Assembly (NCBI GenBank): GCA_036365145.1
Contig: JAEOAD010000013.1
Location: 44,953,001-45,017,000 of the forward strand
From: Orientallactaga sibirica
Taxonomy: Eukaryota; Chordata; Mammalia; Rodentia; Dipodidae
Length of the DNA stretch: 64,000 nucleotides
Direction: 5' to 3'
Shown piece by piece: positions 53,610 through 64,000 of the stretch. The notes under the pieces were generated by a model, which did no database searches, had not been told where the DNA came from, and worked only from the letters and a program-made list of their open reading frames with translations. A program made the position numbers and the translations under genes. Each line of letters begins with the position of its first letter. The stretch's first letter is position 1.

Positions 53610-53935
53610 GCTCTGAGTTTAGAAGCAGGTGTGTGTGCGTGTCCACGAGACAGTGCCCAGGAGGAGGCCCGAGCAAAGATTGTTCTCATGCACAGGAACG
53701 CTATCTAACTACCTTTAGAGAGAAAGGGTCTCTCATGGGCCTGGAGCTCCTCCATTAGGGTAGATGGCCAGCTGGCCACTGAGACCCCATGAACCACTTT
53801 CTCCACCTCCACAGTGGTGGGATTCGGGGATGAGCGACCCCACTTGACATTCACATGTAGCTTCTCACACGTCAGTCCTCATACATGGGAGGCATTCACT
53901 TTGCCTACTAACTTACCTCTCAACCTCTAAAGGTT
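53610..53935 (-). mobile_element. B4-like remnant, repeated in three units
   Basis: GT-rich start, 'gggcctggagctcctccatt', 'tttctccacctccacagtgg' and a tRNA-like end: the plan of an inverted B4. Counterparts at 60000-60318 and 63125-63410. Confidence 0.6.
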
Positions 53936-55849
53936 TTGTTTTTCCCTCTATTAATTCATATTTTGGGTATGCACCTACAACGTCAAGTAACGTGTCCATA
54001 ATAAAACTATGACTTACGTTTGATTTCTGAAAGAGGGCTCGTGAGCTACGTATCAAATACAATCACACACAATGACATTCATAAAGGAAAGAAGCCAGTG
54101 TTAACTTACTCTGCTTCATTTCCACATCTGACGTTGTTCTTCACAACACTTCAGGATTTGATTTTGTGTCGTACAAGGACGGAGTCCCTGAGCCACACCT
54201 GCATGAACTTCACTTGTGGAGGGGTGCACACGGAGTGCATCCCTGGGGTCTGGAGACTGTGAGGCCCTGATTGCACAGGCCAGAAAGCTTTTAACCACCA
54301 TGGCAAGAGTGGGCTGCACTGCTCAGGCCAGACTGCCTGCTTCTGTTAAACTGGGACCTTGCAGATGTTGTAGCCCCAAGATGTGGAGGCCTGGCAGCTG
54401 CTCCCCTTGTGCTGGCACCTCAAGGACCTCTATATGCTGGGGGTGAAAGGCCAGTGGGCCCCTCTCTCTCCCCACTGAGGATGTGATGGGGTTCAGGGGT
54501 CCTGGCTTTGATGCTAGCTCCTGCCGGGATAGTCTATGTGGCTGGGGTGCACGCCATTGTACAGGGTCAGTGCATGCTCTCGCCATGCCGAGGTATCAAT
54601 GACAAGTTCGCACCATGATACACAGACTTGACCACCAGGACCAACCTTGCGGCTGCCTCCCATTGACCCTGGTGTGCAGGGAAGAATGTCTGTGCCACCT
54701 GCACAGGTTTCCAGGGTGGTTTACACAAGGGCAGCACACAAGTGCGGCAGCCTGGCTTCTGTGCCGGTGTCTTCTCACATTCTGGGATGGGCCAGAGGTG
54801 CGCAGCCTGGACTGCTTACCCCTGTGCACCTTACGTTCAGGGGCCAGAGTGGCACGTCATGAGGAAAGCTTGTTTCCATCACACTGGGGTCAGTGAGCTG
54901 TGTGGGCTGCGTCACTCAGCTCTGAAAGTGTACTCATGCTGAGTGCTCCGGGGCCTGCATGGGCCACCTGGTCTTAGGCCAGACTGTCTTGCTCCGGCTC
55001 CACGAGACAGACTCTTGTGGCCAGAGACATAGGGCAGCCGGCCTGCTCCAGCGGGGCTGACGTCTTGGCCATCTGTGTGAAGGGGACATACAGGCCAGGC
55101 TGTCTCTCCTCTACTGGCTGGGTTTCCTTCGCACCAGGAGCAGAGGCCCGATTACCTTCTCCAGCTTCTCAGAGGTTTTCCAGGGCGGGGATGTGATGTA
55201 GAACGCACGCTGCCAACGTGTCCAGTTCTGGTGACTTATGAGACCCAGGTTGGCATGCCGGGATGTCGAGGTCTCTGACAGTAGTGTTAGTCGTGAAAGT
55301 AAGGGGACTGCTGGCTCCTTCCGCGCTGTGGTTTAGGAAGTCGACTGGTGCCAGGAAAAAGTCTGACTGCCTGATCCCACCTCCTGGGGACTTGACCTCC
55401 ATTATGGGCTGAACCATACAGGTCTGAATGCCTGCGGCCACCATGCTGCGCTGTGAAGGACTAGCTGGTGTCAGGCAGTGTACAATAAACTACTGCTGGT
55501 AGCATTGGAATTCCAGTGGGCCAAGTGGAAAGGACCAGATTGAATATGAGTGGCTGTGTCCCTGGGGTCTCTTGTGCACCAGTCACACAGGTTTGATTGG
55601 GTGATCCCCCCTGGTGTGGGCCCAGGAGCCCAGGCTGGACTGCCCTCTCCTGGTTCACTGGTCACTTGTGGATCAGGGCTTGAAGGCCCACCTGCCTCAC
55701 TGAGGTCTCTCCAACTCCATGGTCCCCATTTCACTTTGTGGTGTGGCTGTTGGTTGACACACTCCACAGCCTGCCGCAGGGTGTGGCCTGCTCTTTTCAG
55801 GTCCTCTTGCAAGCAGACTGGTCCCTATGGGCCATGATGACACAGGTTC

Positions 55850-56640
55850 CGCGGACCGTGGGTTCCCACATGTCCTACAGGCACCAGCCTTTCCCGGTTC
55901 CCTGCTGGCTCCTCCTCACGGTGTCGCTGTTAGTTTGCTGTTCTGGAGGCTCTGGCTTCTTTTTGGAGATGCTGAGGTGCATCTCAGCCTGGTGGGGTTG
56001 GGTGGAGATGGCAAGCCCTGGCTCTTCTTCCTCCTCACAAGCCTTGGTTCACTTTCAGCCCCAGCACCTGGGCGGGGGACAGGTCGCTCTGGGCCTTTCT
56101 CTGCTCTTCCTTGTGTGCTTTTTCCAGGGGCTGCTGCTCTGCCCCCTGCTGCCTCTTCCTACTTGATGTGGGACCTGCCAACTGCTGCTTGCATTTGGGT
56201 AAAATCCTCATGCCAGTTAGAACATGTCCCTTGAGGTCAGCCATGGTGTCCTGGCAGAGCTCACTTGTGGCCAGCCCCGTCTGGCCGCGTGCTCGCCTCC
56301 TCCAGTCCGGTACTTTCTCCCTACTGTATGATGTTTCTGGCCATCAGGGCTCGTTGGCTACTCTCTCGGGCAGGTGACCTGTCCATTTTGATATCTCTTC
56401 ATCTGCAGGCTGGCCTTCTGAAGGAGGACCACTGCCCTTCCGTTGACCCGGCTCTCCCCTGCTGTGATAAGGTCCAGATGCAGCTCTTCCACGACCTCTG
56501 TGAATGTGCGGAATTTGAAGAGCTGCCTCTCTGCCCTTGTTCTCTTCCTCCACCTTCTTCCCCAGGCTGCTGTGCAGTGATTGAGTCTTCAGTCTTCGTG
56601 GATGACAGCAGACTGCTTGGGAAGGGGCCTGACACTCCGC
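55850..56640 (-). pseudogene. Broken homologue of the orphan ORF in copy C
   Basis: Minus-strand frames align with the copy-A ORF. ATG 56244 begins MADLKGHVLTGMRILPKCKQ, matching 'MPDLQDHVLMGTKIQLRPRK'. Farther down, 'LSISKKKPEPPEQQTNSD' corresponds to the YPSMHTGKLEPL region. Upstream, the frame with 'TKTEDSITAQQPGEEGG' has Ile where copies A and B2 have the MTAQ methionine. Frameshifts separate the pieces. Confidence 0.45.
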
Positions 56641-57769
56641 TGCAGACCTAGGAAGATGGGAAAGACGCTTGTGTTTCCCCGCCCGATGTTCCACTTGAGT
56701 CAGGGGCATTGCCCTCCTAGCCTGCAGATCACATAAGCCCTTCCCACAGGCTGGGGCAGCCAGGTGGAGTTTTACTTCCTGTGCAGCTCAGTAAGCCTTA
56801 ATTGTTGCTCCAGAGGCCTGGCTGCCCCAGTGCCTCCTGGCTCACACTACAGGATAGTCTTTGTGTTCTCATTGTTCGTAACTTAGCCCCAGATCATTCA
56901 TTTTAGCCTCAGGGAATCCTGGGAACCTGGGCTTCAACCCACTAACGACCTTCCCCTTGCTAAGAGGTCTCTTGGCCCCCAGCACTATTTCTGTGTCTTA
57001 ATATTTCCTCATAGAATTTTCTGGACAAAATGTGCTCCATCCTCTTGTGCCACACTCTTTGCCCTGGGTTGGAGGAATAATGGACCCAGAGCAAAGCATA
57101 TAATATTTGGGTGGGGGCCCTCTGGGGTCCTCATTCTCTGTTGGAAGTGGGTGGGTGTGGTTCAAGCAAAAGGTGGCTTGAATCAGACTGGGCCCCATTT
57201 GGCTGTGGTCTTTGGGCCCTGTGAGTCTAGGAAGGAAGCGTCTACAGAGGACACAGGCATGGCTTGGGTGCCTGGCAGCTTCCCTGTGGCAAGCAGAAGG
57301 CCAGGGACAAGGCAGTGAGGATGTCATGGGCTCTGGTTAGCCCCGCACGCTGGCTTTCAGGCCATGGTCATCCATTCCATTTCTTTCCTCTGCATAGTCT
57401 CAGACCTTGTGCTGCGTCAATGGAGGCTGTACTGTGCCCAGCCTTGGGGCCTGCTTGGAAAAGCTGAGCACACTGCACTGAACTTGTATTGCCGATGAGT
57501 CTGAGCGGGATTTCAAAGCCAAGGATGAGGAGTTACTCTACATTCAGTGTGGTGGGAGCACGCACACGTGAAGAATTGCCCCAGCATGATTTCGTGTTCC
57601 CTACCATGTTCTGAGCACTGGGGATACAGGACCAGAGAGGAGGCAAGGTCCAGCTCTCAGGGGCTTATTCCGATAGTGAAGGAGACTTGGGATGGGCGCT
57701 GGATAAACAGAGCGGGCAAGAAGTGTTTGGGAAGAGAAGAGGCATGGCAGCTGGGAAATTAGTGAGCTT

Positions 57770-58175
57770 CCTCTGCTGTGACAAAACACCTGACGTTAAA
57801 AACACCCGAGAGGAATGGTTTATTCCTCTTCACAGTTTTAGAGACGCCAGTGGTTGTTTGAATCATGGAACCCATAGGCTCTTGTTGTGAATGCTCGGTC
57901 CCCCCTGGTGACAGTTTGGGAGGTGCAGCCCTGCTGGAGAGGTTGGGTTACTGGGTGTGAGCACAGGAGTGTGCCAGCCCTGGCTTCCCAGTGTCAGATG
58001 TCAGCTCATTGTGGTTATATTCTAACAGCTGCTGTGGCTAGACGTGTTGAACAACCCGGGCGCTACCATCTTATTCCCGCCATGCTGAAACTTCCCTTCA
58101 GAACTGTAAGGCAGAACGACCCCTGTCTTATCAGCTGCTTGTGGTCGGTGTTTTGTCTCAGCAATGTTAAGGTAA
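57770..58175 (+). mobile_element. Medium-reiteration repeat in copy C
   Basis: Reverse-complement counterpart of 26190-26790 without the DIP ('tttgtctcagcaatgttaag', 'gacagtttgggaggtgcagc'). Class uncertain. Confidence 0.5.
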
Positions 58176-58577
58176 CCATGACCCCATCACAGCTGAACTG
58201 AGCAGTGGAAATTAGCATCTTACACTAAGGAGATATCCAAGAAGCACAGAGAGAGAATGGCCCTCATCCCCAATTTAAATTGACACTCACCAAGCAAGTG
58301 CAGATGTCCATCCTCAGGAAGCATGCATCTTGTCACGCAGCTTTGCCCTTGGCTTGAGCTTCCGCCTGACATTTGAAACTCTCTCTTCTTGGAGTCTTCA
58401 CAGTCACTCGTATTCTTATGGTAACTGAAGGCCCCCTGGGGGAACAAGATACTATTTGGGCAAAGGGGACTTTGTGATGGAAAGGCAAACCCTGGGAGGG
58501 TCTGTCCTGCTGCTTCTGGACTGTTTCTGTGGCCAGTCTGCAGTACAAGGTGTTAGTATGTATGTGAGGTCCAATAT

Positions 58578-58625
<48 letters not shown>

Positions 58626-58628
58626 TTT
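58578..58628. repeat. (TTTC)n microsatellite
   Basis: About 50 bases of CTTT followed by T-rich sequence, an expanded tail of the adjoining inverted B1. Confidence 0.94.
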
Positions 58629-58634
58629 TTTTTT

Positions 58635-58797
58635 GTTGTTGTTTTTGGTTTTTTTGTTTTTTTGAGGTAGGGTCTCACTCCGGCCCAGGCTGACCGGGAA
58701 TTAACTATGTAGTCTCAGGGTGGCCTCAAACTCTCGGCGATCCTCCTACCTCTGCCTCCCGAGTGCTGGGATAAAGGCGTGCACCACCACGCCCGGC
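58635..58797 (-). mobile_element. B1-type SINE
   Basis: Full-length inverted copy with an intact head 'gccgggcgtggtggtgc', little diverged. It closes the right end of copy C. Confidence 0.92.
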
Positions 58798-58809
58798 TCA
58801 TTATTATTT

Positions 58810-58900
58810 CTTTATGAGTGAAGATCTCACTAGGAATCTAGGCTGCACTCGGTTTTGGAATCCTCCCGTGTTCAGCCTCTGGGTGCTGGGATTCCAAGCA
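58810..58900 (-). mobile_element. Old B1-like monomer
   Basis: Inverted and degraded: 'gaagatctcactaggaatc' to 'gtgctgggattccaagc'. Confidence 0.5.
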
Positions 58901-58994
58901 GCCCTGGCAGTGCATCCCCAGTGGAAAGTTCCTAATTTTATAGACTGTTCTGTCGGCTCTTATCATACCCTGGGTTCTTGCTTCCTAGCTGAGT

Positions 58995-59335
58995 CTCCCT
59001 TAACCCAGTGTCCCCTGTGGGGATTTGAATGAGAAATGTGCCCCACAGCGCATGTGCCCCTGGTTAAGTCTCATACTTGATCCCAGCACTGAAGTCTTTA
59101 GGAGGAAGAGCCTTGCTGCAGCAGGGTGTCACGGGTGGCTCTCGGGGTTAGTCCAGCTCCAAATCCAGTACTTGGCCTACTTCCTCTTAGATATGTGACA
59201 AGATGTGAGTCAGCTTCCCGCTCAGGCCATGCTTCCCAGGCACAACGACACTGTGCGCCTCTGGGAACTATAACCCCAGTAGAAACCCGTTCTTCATAGA
59301 AGCTGTTCCTGCTCAGGCGTTAGTTCCAGCAAGTG
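58995..59335 (+). mobile_element. Medium-reiteration repeat (URR1/MaLR-like, tentative)
   Basis: 'ggggatttgaatgagaaatg' to 'gcgttagttccagcaagtgg' with 'ctttaggaggaagagccttg' inside, the layout of a common rodent repeat that I cannot classify safely. Confidence 0.45.
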
Positions 59336-59975
59336 GAAGTACACCCACATCCAGCACCCGAGTCTCTGACCTTCAGAGATGGGAGTTTTCTTTGCTCAGT
59401 GCTTGCCAGCTTAATACCTCCACATTGTGAGCGTGTTCAAACCTTATTTTTGCTTCCTGCTGAGTAGTTTCCCTGTGTTCTCATGCATTGCGTCCCACTT
59501 GATAGGTCATTTGCCTATTGCAGTGTATTTCATTTGTTTCCGTTTTGAGTTATTACAAAAAGTGCTGTGTGCACGTTCTCTGTACTGACTGTGTAGAAAC
59601 ATAGGAGACATGTTATTGACTCTGAGGAAAAGACGTCAAATTGCATAGTAAACACAGGTATATTTTATGAAGAAATTAGTATCCCCCATGGAGGTGATAG
59701 TGGGGAGATCAGGAACGACTAGAAAGAGCGCAAACAACAAAAAGCGAGAGAAATAAACTAACAATCTATCCACCACCGTGTCCATGACTAACGTATTACA
59801 CATCACTGGCAATGTGCAAGTATCAGTTACTTTCTCAAGGCCACGTAAGGCAGGAAGGGGTTTCTTTTGGGTCTACCATGTTGAGGGCAAGTGCATCAAG
59901 ACAAGGAACGCACGGCAGGAACAGGAAACCAAGAGACACCAAATCACATTGACAGCCATCCTGCCATTTTCCCCC
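59336..59975 (-). mobile_element. Old L1 fragment and unassigned flanks
   Basis: 59440-59600 reads as antisense L1 ORF2 end ('gctgagtagtttccctgtg', 'gttattacaaaaagtgctgt'). 59336-59430 and 59610-59975 show nothing recognisable. Confidence 0.45.
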
Positions 59976-59979
59976 TTTC

Positions 59980-61750
59980 TTTTGTTGTGAGTGTGTGTAG
60001 ATGTGCATGTGTGTGAGTGGGTGTGTGCACAGTAGTGTATGTACCCCTGTAGAGAGCAGGGAACAACGTTGGTGTCATCCTGAGGCACACCATCTACCAT
60101 TATAGAGAAGGGAGCTCTCTTGGCCTGGAGCTCCTCCAGTAGACTCGCCTGGCTCGCCAGTGAGCTCCCAGGATGCTCCTTTCTCCACGTCCCCATCGCT
60201 GGGTTACAGGAGTGGACTGTCCAGCCCAAGCATCTACTGTAGCATGTGGACACCAACTGCAGTCCTCACGTTTGGGAGGCATTCACATTACCCACCGATC
60301 TGTCTCCCCAGCCTCTCTAAGACGCTGACCCCGTTCGTTGATGTTTGGACTCATTCCTACAAAGACAGGTAACGTGCACCCCACAAACATGACTTAGGTT
60401 TGTCTCTCTGAAAAAGGGACCACTAGCTACGTCATCAAATCCAACCCTACGCTGGTAACAATCAAACAGGAAACAAGCCATTCTTCACGTACATTGCTTC
60501 ATTTGTACATCTTACTGAGTTTTTTCTTCTCAATACTGCATGGATTTGATTTTCAACAGCATGGAGAGAAGTTGGTAAGCCACGCATTCACAGAGTTCAT
60601 TTGTGTAGGGTCCCCACGCAGTGGCCCTTATGGTCTGAGGAGCTCCAGGGTGCTGGACTTGGTGCCCACTCCTGCCGGGCTAGATCTGTGACAGGTGTGG
60701 GCTGGCTCATACAGGTTGAATGCTTGCTCTGGCCATGCTGAGTTATCAGTGACAAATTCAAACCTTGATGCACAGGCCAGACAGCCCACTCCTGCCTCAC
60801 TGCTGTCTCTCATTGGCCCTGGTGTGCAGGGAAGAATGCCTGTTCCAACCTACGCTGGTTTTGGAATGGCTAATATGTGGCAAACACGCAACAGAGGCAG
60901 CCTTGCTGCTATGTGCCTGTCTTCCCGCAGACCGGTTTGGGCCTGGCACGTACAGGTTGGACTACCTGCCCCTGCAGAGCTTGGGCTCAGTGGCCAGAGT
61001 GGGACGTCATGCACCAACCTGGTTGTCATCACACGGGGTCTCCATGAGCTCTGTGGGCTGAGTCACTCAGCTCTGAAGTGTGCTCATGTTGAGTTCTCGG
61101 GGACCCGCATGGGACAATTGGCCTCAGGGCAGACTGTTATCAGTGTCTCTTATGGCCAGGGACATAGGGAAGCCTGCCTGCTCTAGCTGACCACATGTCT
61201 TGGCCATCTGTGTGCACAGGGGACAAACTGGCCAGGCTGTCTCCTCCACACTTGCTGGTGTTTCCTTTGGGACAGATGCAGAGGCCAGATTACCTTCTCC
61301 ATGGTCGCTGTGGTTCTCTAGGACTGTGTATGAGGTAGAGCACAAGAGCACACCGTGCTGACTTCTGGGTGACATGGGGACGCAGGTATGCATCACAGAG
61401 GGTCTCTGTCTGTGACACGAGTGATGGCCCTGAAAGTGAGAGGATGCTGGACCCTGTTGCGCTATGGAGTCGGTGTCTTAGGGAGGCTGGGCAGACAGAT
61501 CCACAGGTAATGGGAATGCCTCCCAAACATGCGGACTCTGATGGGTGCCCACATCCTACAGTGAATGATCGGGCTGGGCATCTCACTCCTGTAATCCCAA
61601 CAATCGAGAGGAGGAGCGAGGAGGATCCTGTGAGCTCACTGGAGGTCTACGTATGCCAGGACACAGGCCACACTGCCCATGGTCCTTGCAGGCTGGGGCC
61701 GGCTCTCTGAGCTCTTTGCTCCTATGATGGCATGTGTCTTACTAGATTTA
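59980..61750 (-). repeat. Complex repeat family, copy E (partial)
   Basis: Collinear with 53620-55450 of copy C: B4-like m3 60000-60318, m4 60330-60600, v 60600-61560. Shared phrases include 'ggcattcacatta', 'tggccctggtgtgcaggg' and 'gggctg(a/c)gtcactcagctc'. The w-z-y-x half is absent; module p follows at 61780. Confidence 0.75.
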
Positions 61751-61779
61751 AGGCTGGATCCAAAGGAAGGAGTTTCCTG

Positions 61780-62035
61780 TCCCATAAACTCAGAGAGAAG
61801 CTTGTGGCTACGGAGGTCACAGGTCCTAGCAGGAAAGACACAACCATATTGTTTTTAATTTTAACTGGATAACATGTACCTGCCCAATTGTCCTCTAAAC
61901 ATTGGTGCTTGTGTCCTAGGGGACTGCTGCTGTCACTCTGCTGTCAGCCTTGCTCGGGGAGAACTTTTCACAATGGGAGACCAACTGGTCAAGTCCTGAG
62001 ACTTAAGTGACTTTCTGTTGCACACAGCACACTGT
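61780..62035 (+). repeat. Repeated module p, second copy
   Basis: Counterpart of 41720-41985, same orientation. Ends at a B1 fragment. Confidence 0.7.
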
Positions 62036-62040
62036 TATCT

Positions 62041-62095
62041 TTCTACATCTGCCTCCCGAGTGCTGGGATTAAAGGCATGTGCCACCATGTCCAGC
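62041..62095 (-). mobile_element. B1 fragment at a module junction
   Basis: About 55 bases of inverted B1 head region ('ctgcctcccgagtgctggg' to 'ccaccatgtccagc') lie exactly between module p and the q segment. Confidence 0.8.
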
Positions 62096-62821
62096 TTTTG
62101 ATTTTTTTTATTGATTATGAATTTTTTGCTCTGACACTGTCAGGTTCTGGTCATACTGCCATCAAGTTATACCCTCATAATCTCTCTCTTCCATCCCATT
62201 CCATTAAGGGCCCGCCTCAGTGGAGTTACTAGAGCTCTGTGGAGAATCTGTTGTGTTTTACAGAAAGCAGTGAAAACCTGGGAGAACCAAGATCTATCAA
62301 TACCACAAGAAAAAATAGCCGGCTGTCTAGCACGAGTTGACCCCCCTCCATTACATCTGCATCATGAGACATCACAGAGGAAGTAGCAATTTAAACATGA
62401 GTGCTGCTCCCCCTACTAGCCTGACAACCAGCTCCGGGAACATGGCAACAGACACTGAGGATTCCTTAAAAGCCTCCAGCATAAATTCAGAGATTTCAGA
62501 GAGCTTACCTCTACTAAAAGTTGTCTGGTAACACATGTTTATAGCTATGTCCTTGTCCTCCTCATCCACTATTCTAATTTCTGAAGGAGAACCCTCACGT
62601 AACCGTTTGTCTATAATTTTGGAAACTCAAGGGTAAACTACACATAGAATCACATTTTGGATATTTTAGGGGTTTTTTTTCTATAGGGAGACAATAATGG
62701 GGAATATATAGCTTCTTATATATATTTGCATATAGATATTACACACAAATATGTATAGATAGAGTGAAAATGAAAGAATAACTTGGGAAATTATTAAAAT
62801 ATTAGTTAAAAAGTTATGACT

Positions 62822-63005
62822 GGATGCAGAGATGGCTCTGCAGTTAAAGTTATTTAACTTGCAAAGCCTGATGGCCCAGGTTCCCTTCCCCAGAAGCCAC
62901 ATAAGGCCAGATGCTACAAGTGGCACATGCATCTGGAATGCAGTGGCAGGAGCCCTTGGTGCACCCCAACACTCTCTCCCAAAGAAATAAATATTTTTTA
63001 AAAAT
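62822..63005 (+). mobile_element. Old DIP remnant shared with copy C
   Basis: Sense copy better preserved than its counterpart at 53193-53340 ('gcagagatggctctgcagtt', 'cacatgcatctggaatgcag'). Confidence 0.82.
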
Positions 63006-63129
63006 TAATGATGAAAAGCCAGGCATAGAGGAAAATAACAATCCAATTATATTGCTTATGAAAGTTGTACCACGTTGGCATTTTTCTTCATTATTTCCCT
63101 TGTGAATATGTATGTCTGAGATCAGAAGC

Positions 63130-63131
<2 letters not shown>

Positions 63132-63165
<34 letters not shown>
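63132..63165. repeat. (GT)n microsatellite
   Basis: Uninterrupted GT run at the start of the B4-like m3 of copy D. The same position in copy C (53630) has only a few GT units, so it expanded after the duplication. Confidence 0.95.
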
Positions 63166-63167
<2 letters not shown>

Positions 63168-64000
63168 ATTAGAGAGTGCCCATGAGGAGGCCAGAGCAAA
63201 GGTTTGTTCTCATGCACAGGAACGCTATCTAGCTTTGGAGAGTAAGGCCTGGAGTTCCTCCATTGGGATGGCTGGCTGGCCACTGAGACCCTATGATGCC
63301 CTTTCTCCACCTCCACAGCGGTGGGATTCCAAGCGTGTGCGACCATGCCTGACATTCTTATTTATATAGGCGCTCTCATATTCACTTTCCCTACTCATTT
63401 ACCTCTTCAAACTCCAAATTTTTTCTTTCTGTTGCTGACTCATATTTTGGGTACATACTTAACAATGTCAAGTAACGTGTTCCAGAACAAAACTATGACT
63501 TACGTTTGATTTCCGAAACAGGGGCCGTGAGCTACATAATCAAATACAATCACACAACAATGACATTCATAAAGGAAAGAAGCCAGTGTTAACTTACTTT
63601 GCTTCATTTTCACATTCTGCCATGGTTCTTGTCAACACTTCGGGATTTGAGCTTCTATCATACAAGGACAGAGTCCCTGAGCCACACCTGCATGGACTTC
63701 ACTTGTGACGAGGTCCACACGAAGTGCATCCCCAGGTTCTGGAGACCGTGAGGGCCTGTTTGCACAGGCCGGGAGGTTTTAAACCACCACCACCACAAGT
63801 GTGGGCTGGACTGCTCAGGCCGGACTGCCTGCCTCTGTCAGAATGCTTTCTTGCAGACTTGTGGGCTCCCCAAGGAACCATAGGCTGACCTCAAGGTTGC
63901 TTTCTGTGCCAGCTACTCCCCTATGCAGGGGTCTCGGTGACCTCTATGGTCTGTGGTGGAAAAGGCCATTGATGTGCTCCTTCGGCACTGCGGGTCAGAG

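Larger units (their letters stand above)
52795..58560 (-). repeat. Complex repeat family, copy C (longest unit)
   Basis: Strand is given relative to copy A. Plus-strand order: m1 52795-53150, DIP remnant 53193-53340, B4-like m3 53610-53935, m4 53950-54200, v 54200-55830, w 55850-56640, z 56650-56990, y 57000-57650, x 57770-58560. m1 to v repeats at 62290-64000. m3 to v also repeats at 59980-61560 ('ggtgtgcagggaagaatg', 'gtcactcagctctgaa'). w, z, y and x match copies A and A2 in reverse complement. Every border lies in sequence I cannot assign to a known element. Confidence 0.75.
62100..64000 (-). repeat. Complex repeat family, copy D (runs off the window)
   Basis: q 62110-62280 matches 27950-28135 ('gttataccctcataatctct'). 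m1 62290-62650 matches 52800-53150 ('aacatgagtgctgctc', 'tctgacaaccagctcc'-like). Then DIP remnant, B4-like m3 63125-63410, m4 63460-63660 and the start of v to 64000. Confidence 0.77.

Overview
The window is mammalian nuclear DNA from a rodent, most likely a dipodid (jerboa-type). About thirty copies of a tRNA-derived SINE have the DIP form typical of Dipodidae: head 'ggctggagagatggct', a middle around 'cccacgtaagccagatgcacaa', a CT-rich stretch and an (AAATA)n tail. With them are about forty B1-type copies, several B4-like copies and rodent-style L1s. The DIP assignment rests on recognising the element, not on a database match. I see no functional protein-coding gene of known identity, no tRNA or rRNA gene and no CRISPR array.

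Layout. 1-12.65 kb is dense SINE territory. It holds a near-perfect head-to-tail duplication of about 2.54 kb (3674-6212 and 6213-8777), four SINEs stacked on one target (8.66-9.55 kb) and a Tigger-type DNA transposon broken up by later SINEs (10.07-11.29 kb). 12.65-14.04 kb is a repeat-free, AT-rich island, a candidate conserved non-coding block. 14.0-22.0 kb holds B4-like, DIP and B1 copies, a processed pseudogene of Pin4 (parvulin Par14) at 18.32-18.71 kb on the minus strand, and an old L1 lacking its endonuclease domain (20.0-21.8 kb).

From 22 kb to the right edge the window is dominated by one complex repeat family that I do not recognise. Blocks of 2-6 kb share a module order: a y segment, a z segment, a w segment with an open reading frame, and a v segment made of a decayed 50-60 bp tandem repeat. 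They occur at 22.0-24.2 and 25.0-28.4 kb in one orientation, and at 33.7-36.9, 37.0-38.8, 52.8-58.6, 60.0-61.8 and 62.1-64.0 kb in the other. The last block runs off the window. This looks like a locally amplified segmental duplication or macrosatellite of roughly 20 kb in total. Its least damaged copy carries a 275-codon ATG-initiated ORF (22871-23698), and traces of the same frame survive in the inverted copies. This is the best candidate for something undescribed here.

Between these blocks lie an old L1M-type element (29.8-32.3 kb, minus) containing a retrocopied mRNA 3' end with target-site duplications (30.80-31.17 kb), an unassigned 3 kb stretch (39.3-42.5 kb), a MaLR-type solo LTR (43.56-43.95 kb), and a young-looking but broken L1 (46.1-51.7 kb, minus). 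That L1 keeps its ORF1 start and a 5' region with reiterated blocks but has lost its whole reverse transcriptase domain. A second L1 3' end abuts it (51.7-52.8 kb).

The elements do not form a pathway. The window is an intergenic or intronic landscape shaped by L1-driven retroposition, which supplied the SINEs, the retrocopies and many visible target-site duplications, and by segmental duplication. Repeat boundaries are read by eye and are good to about 5-20 bases; family names for the oldest repeats are tentative.
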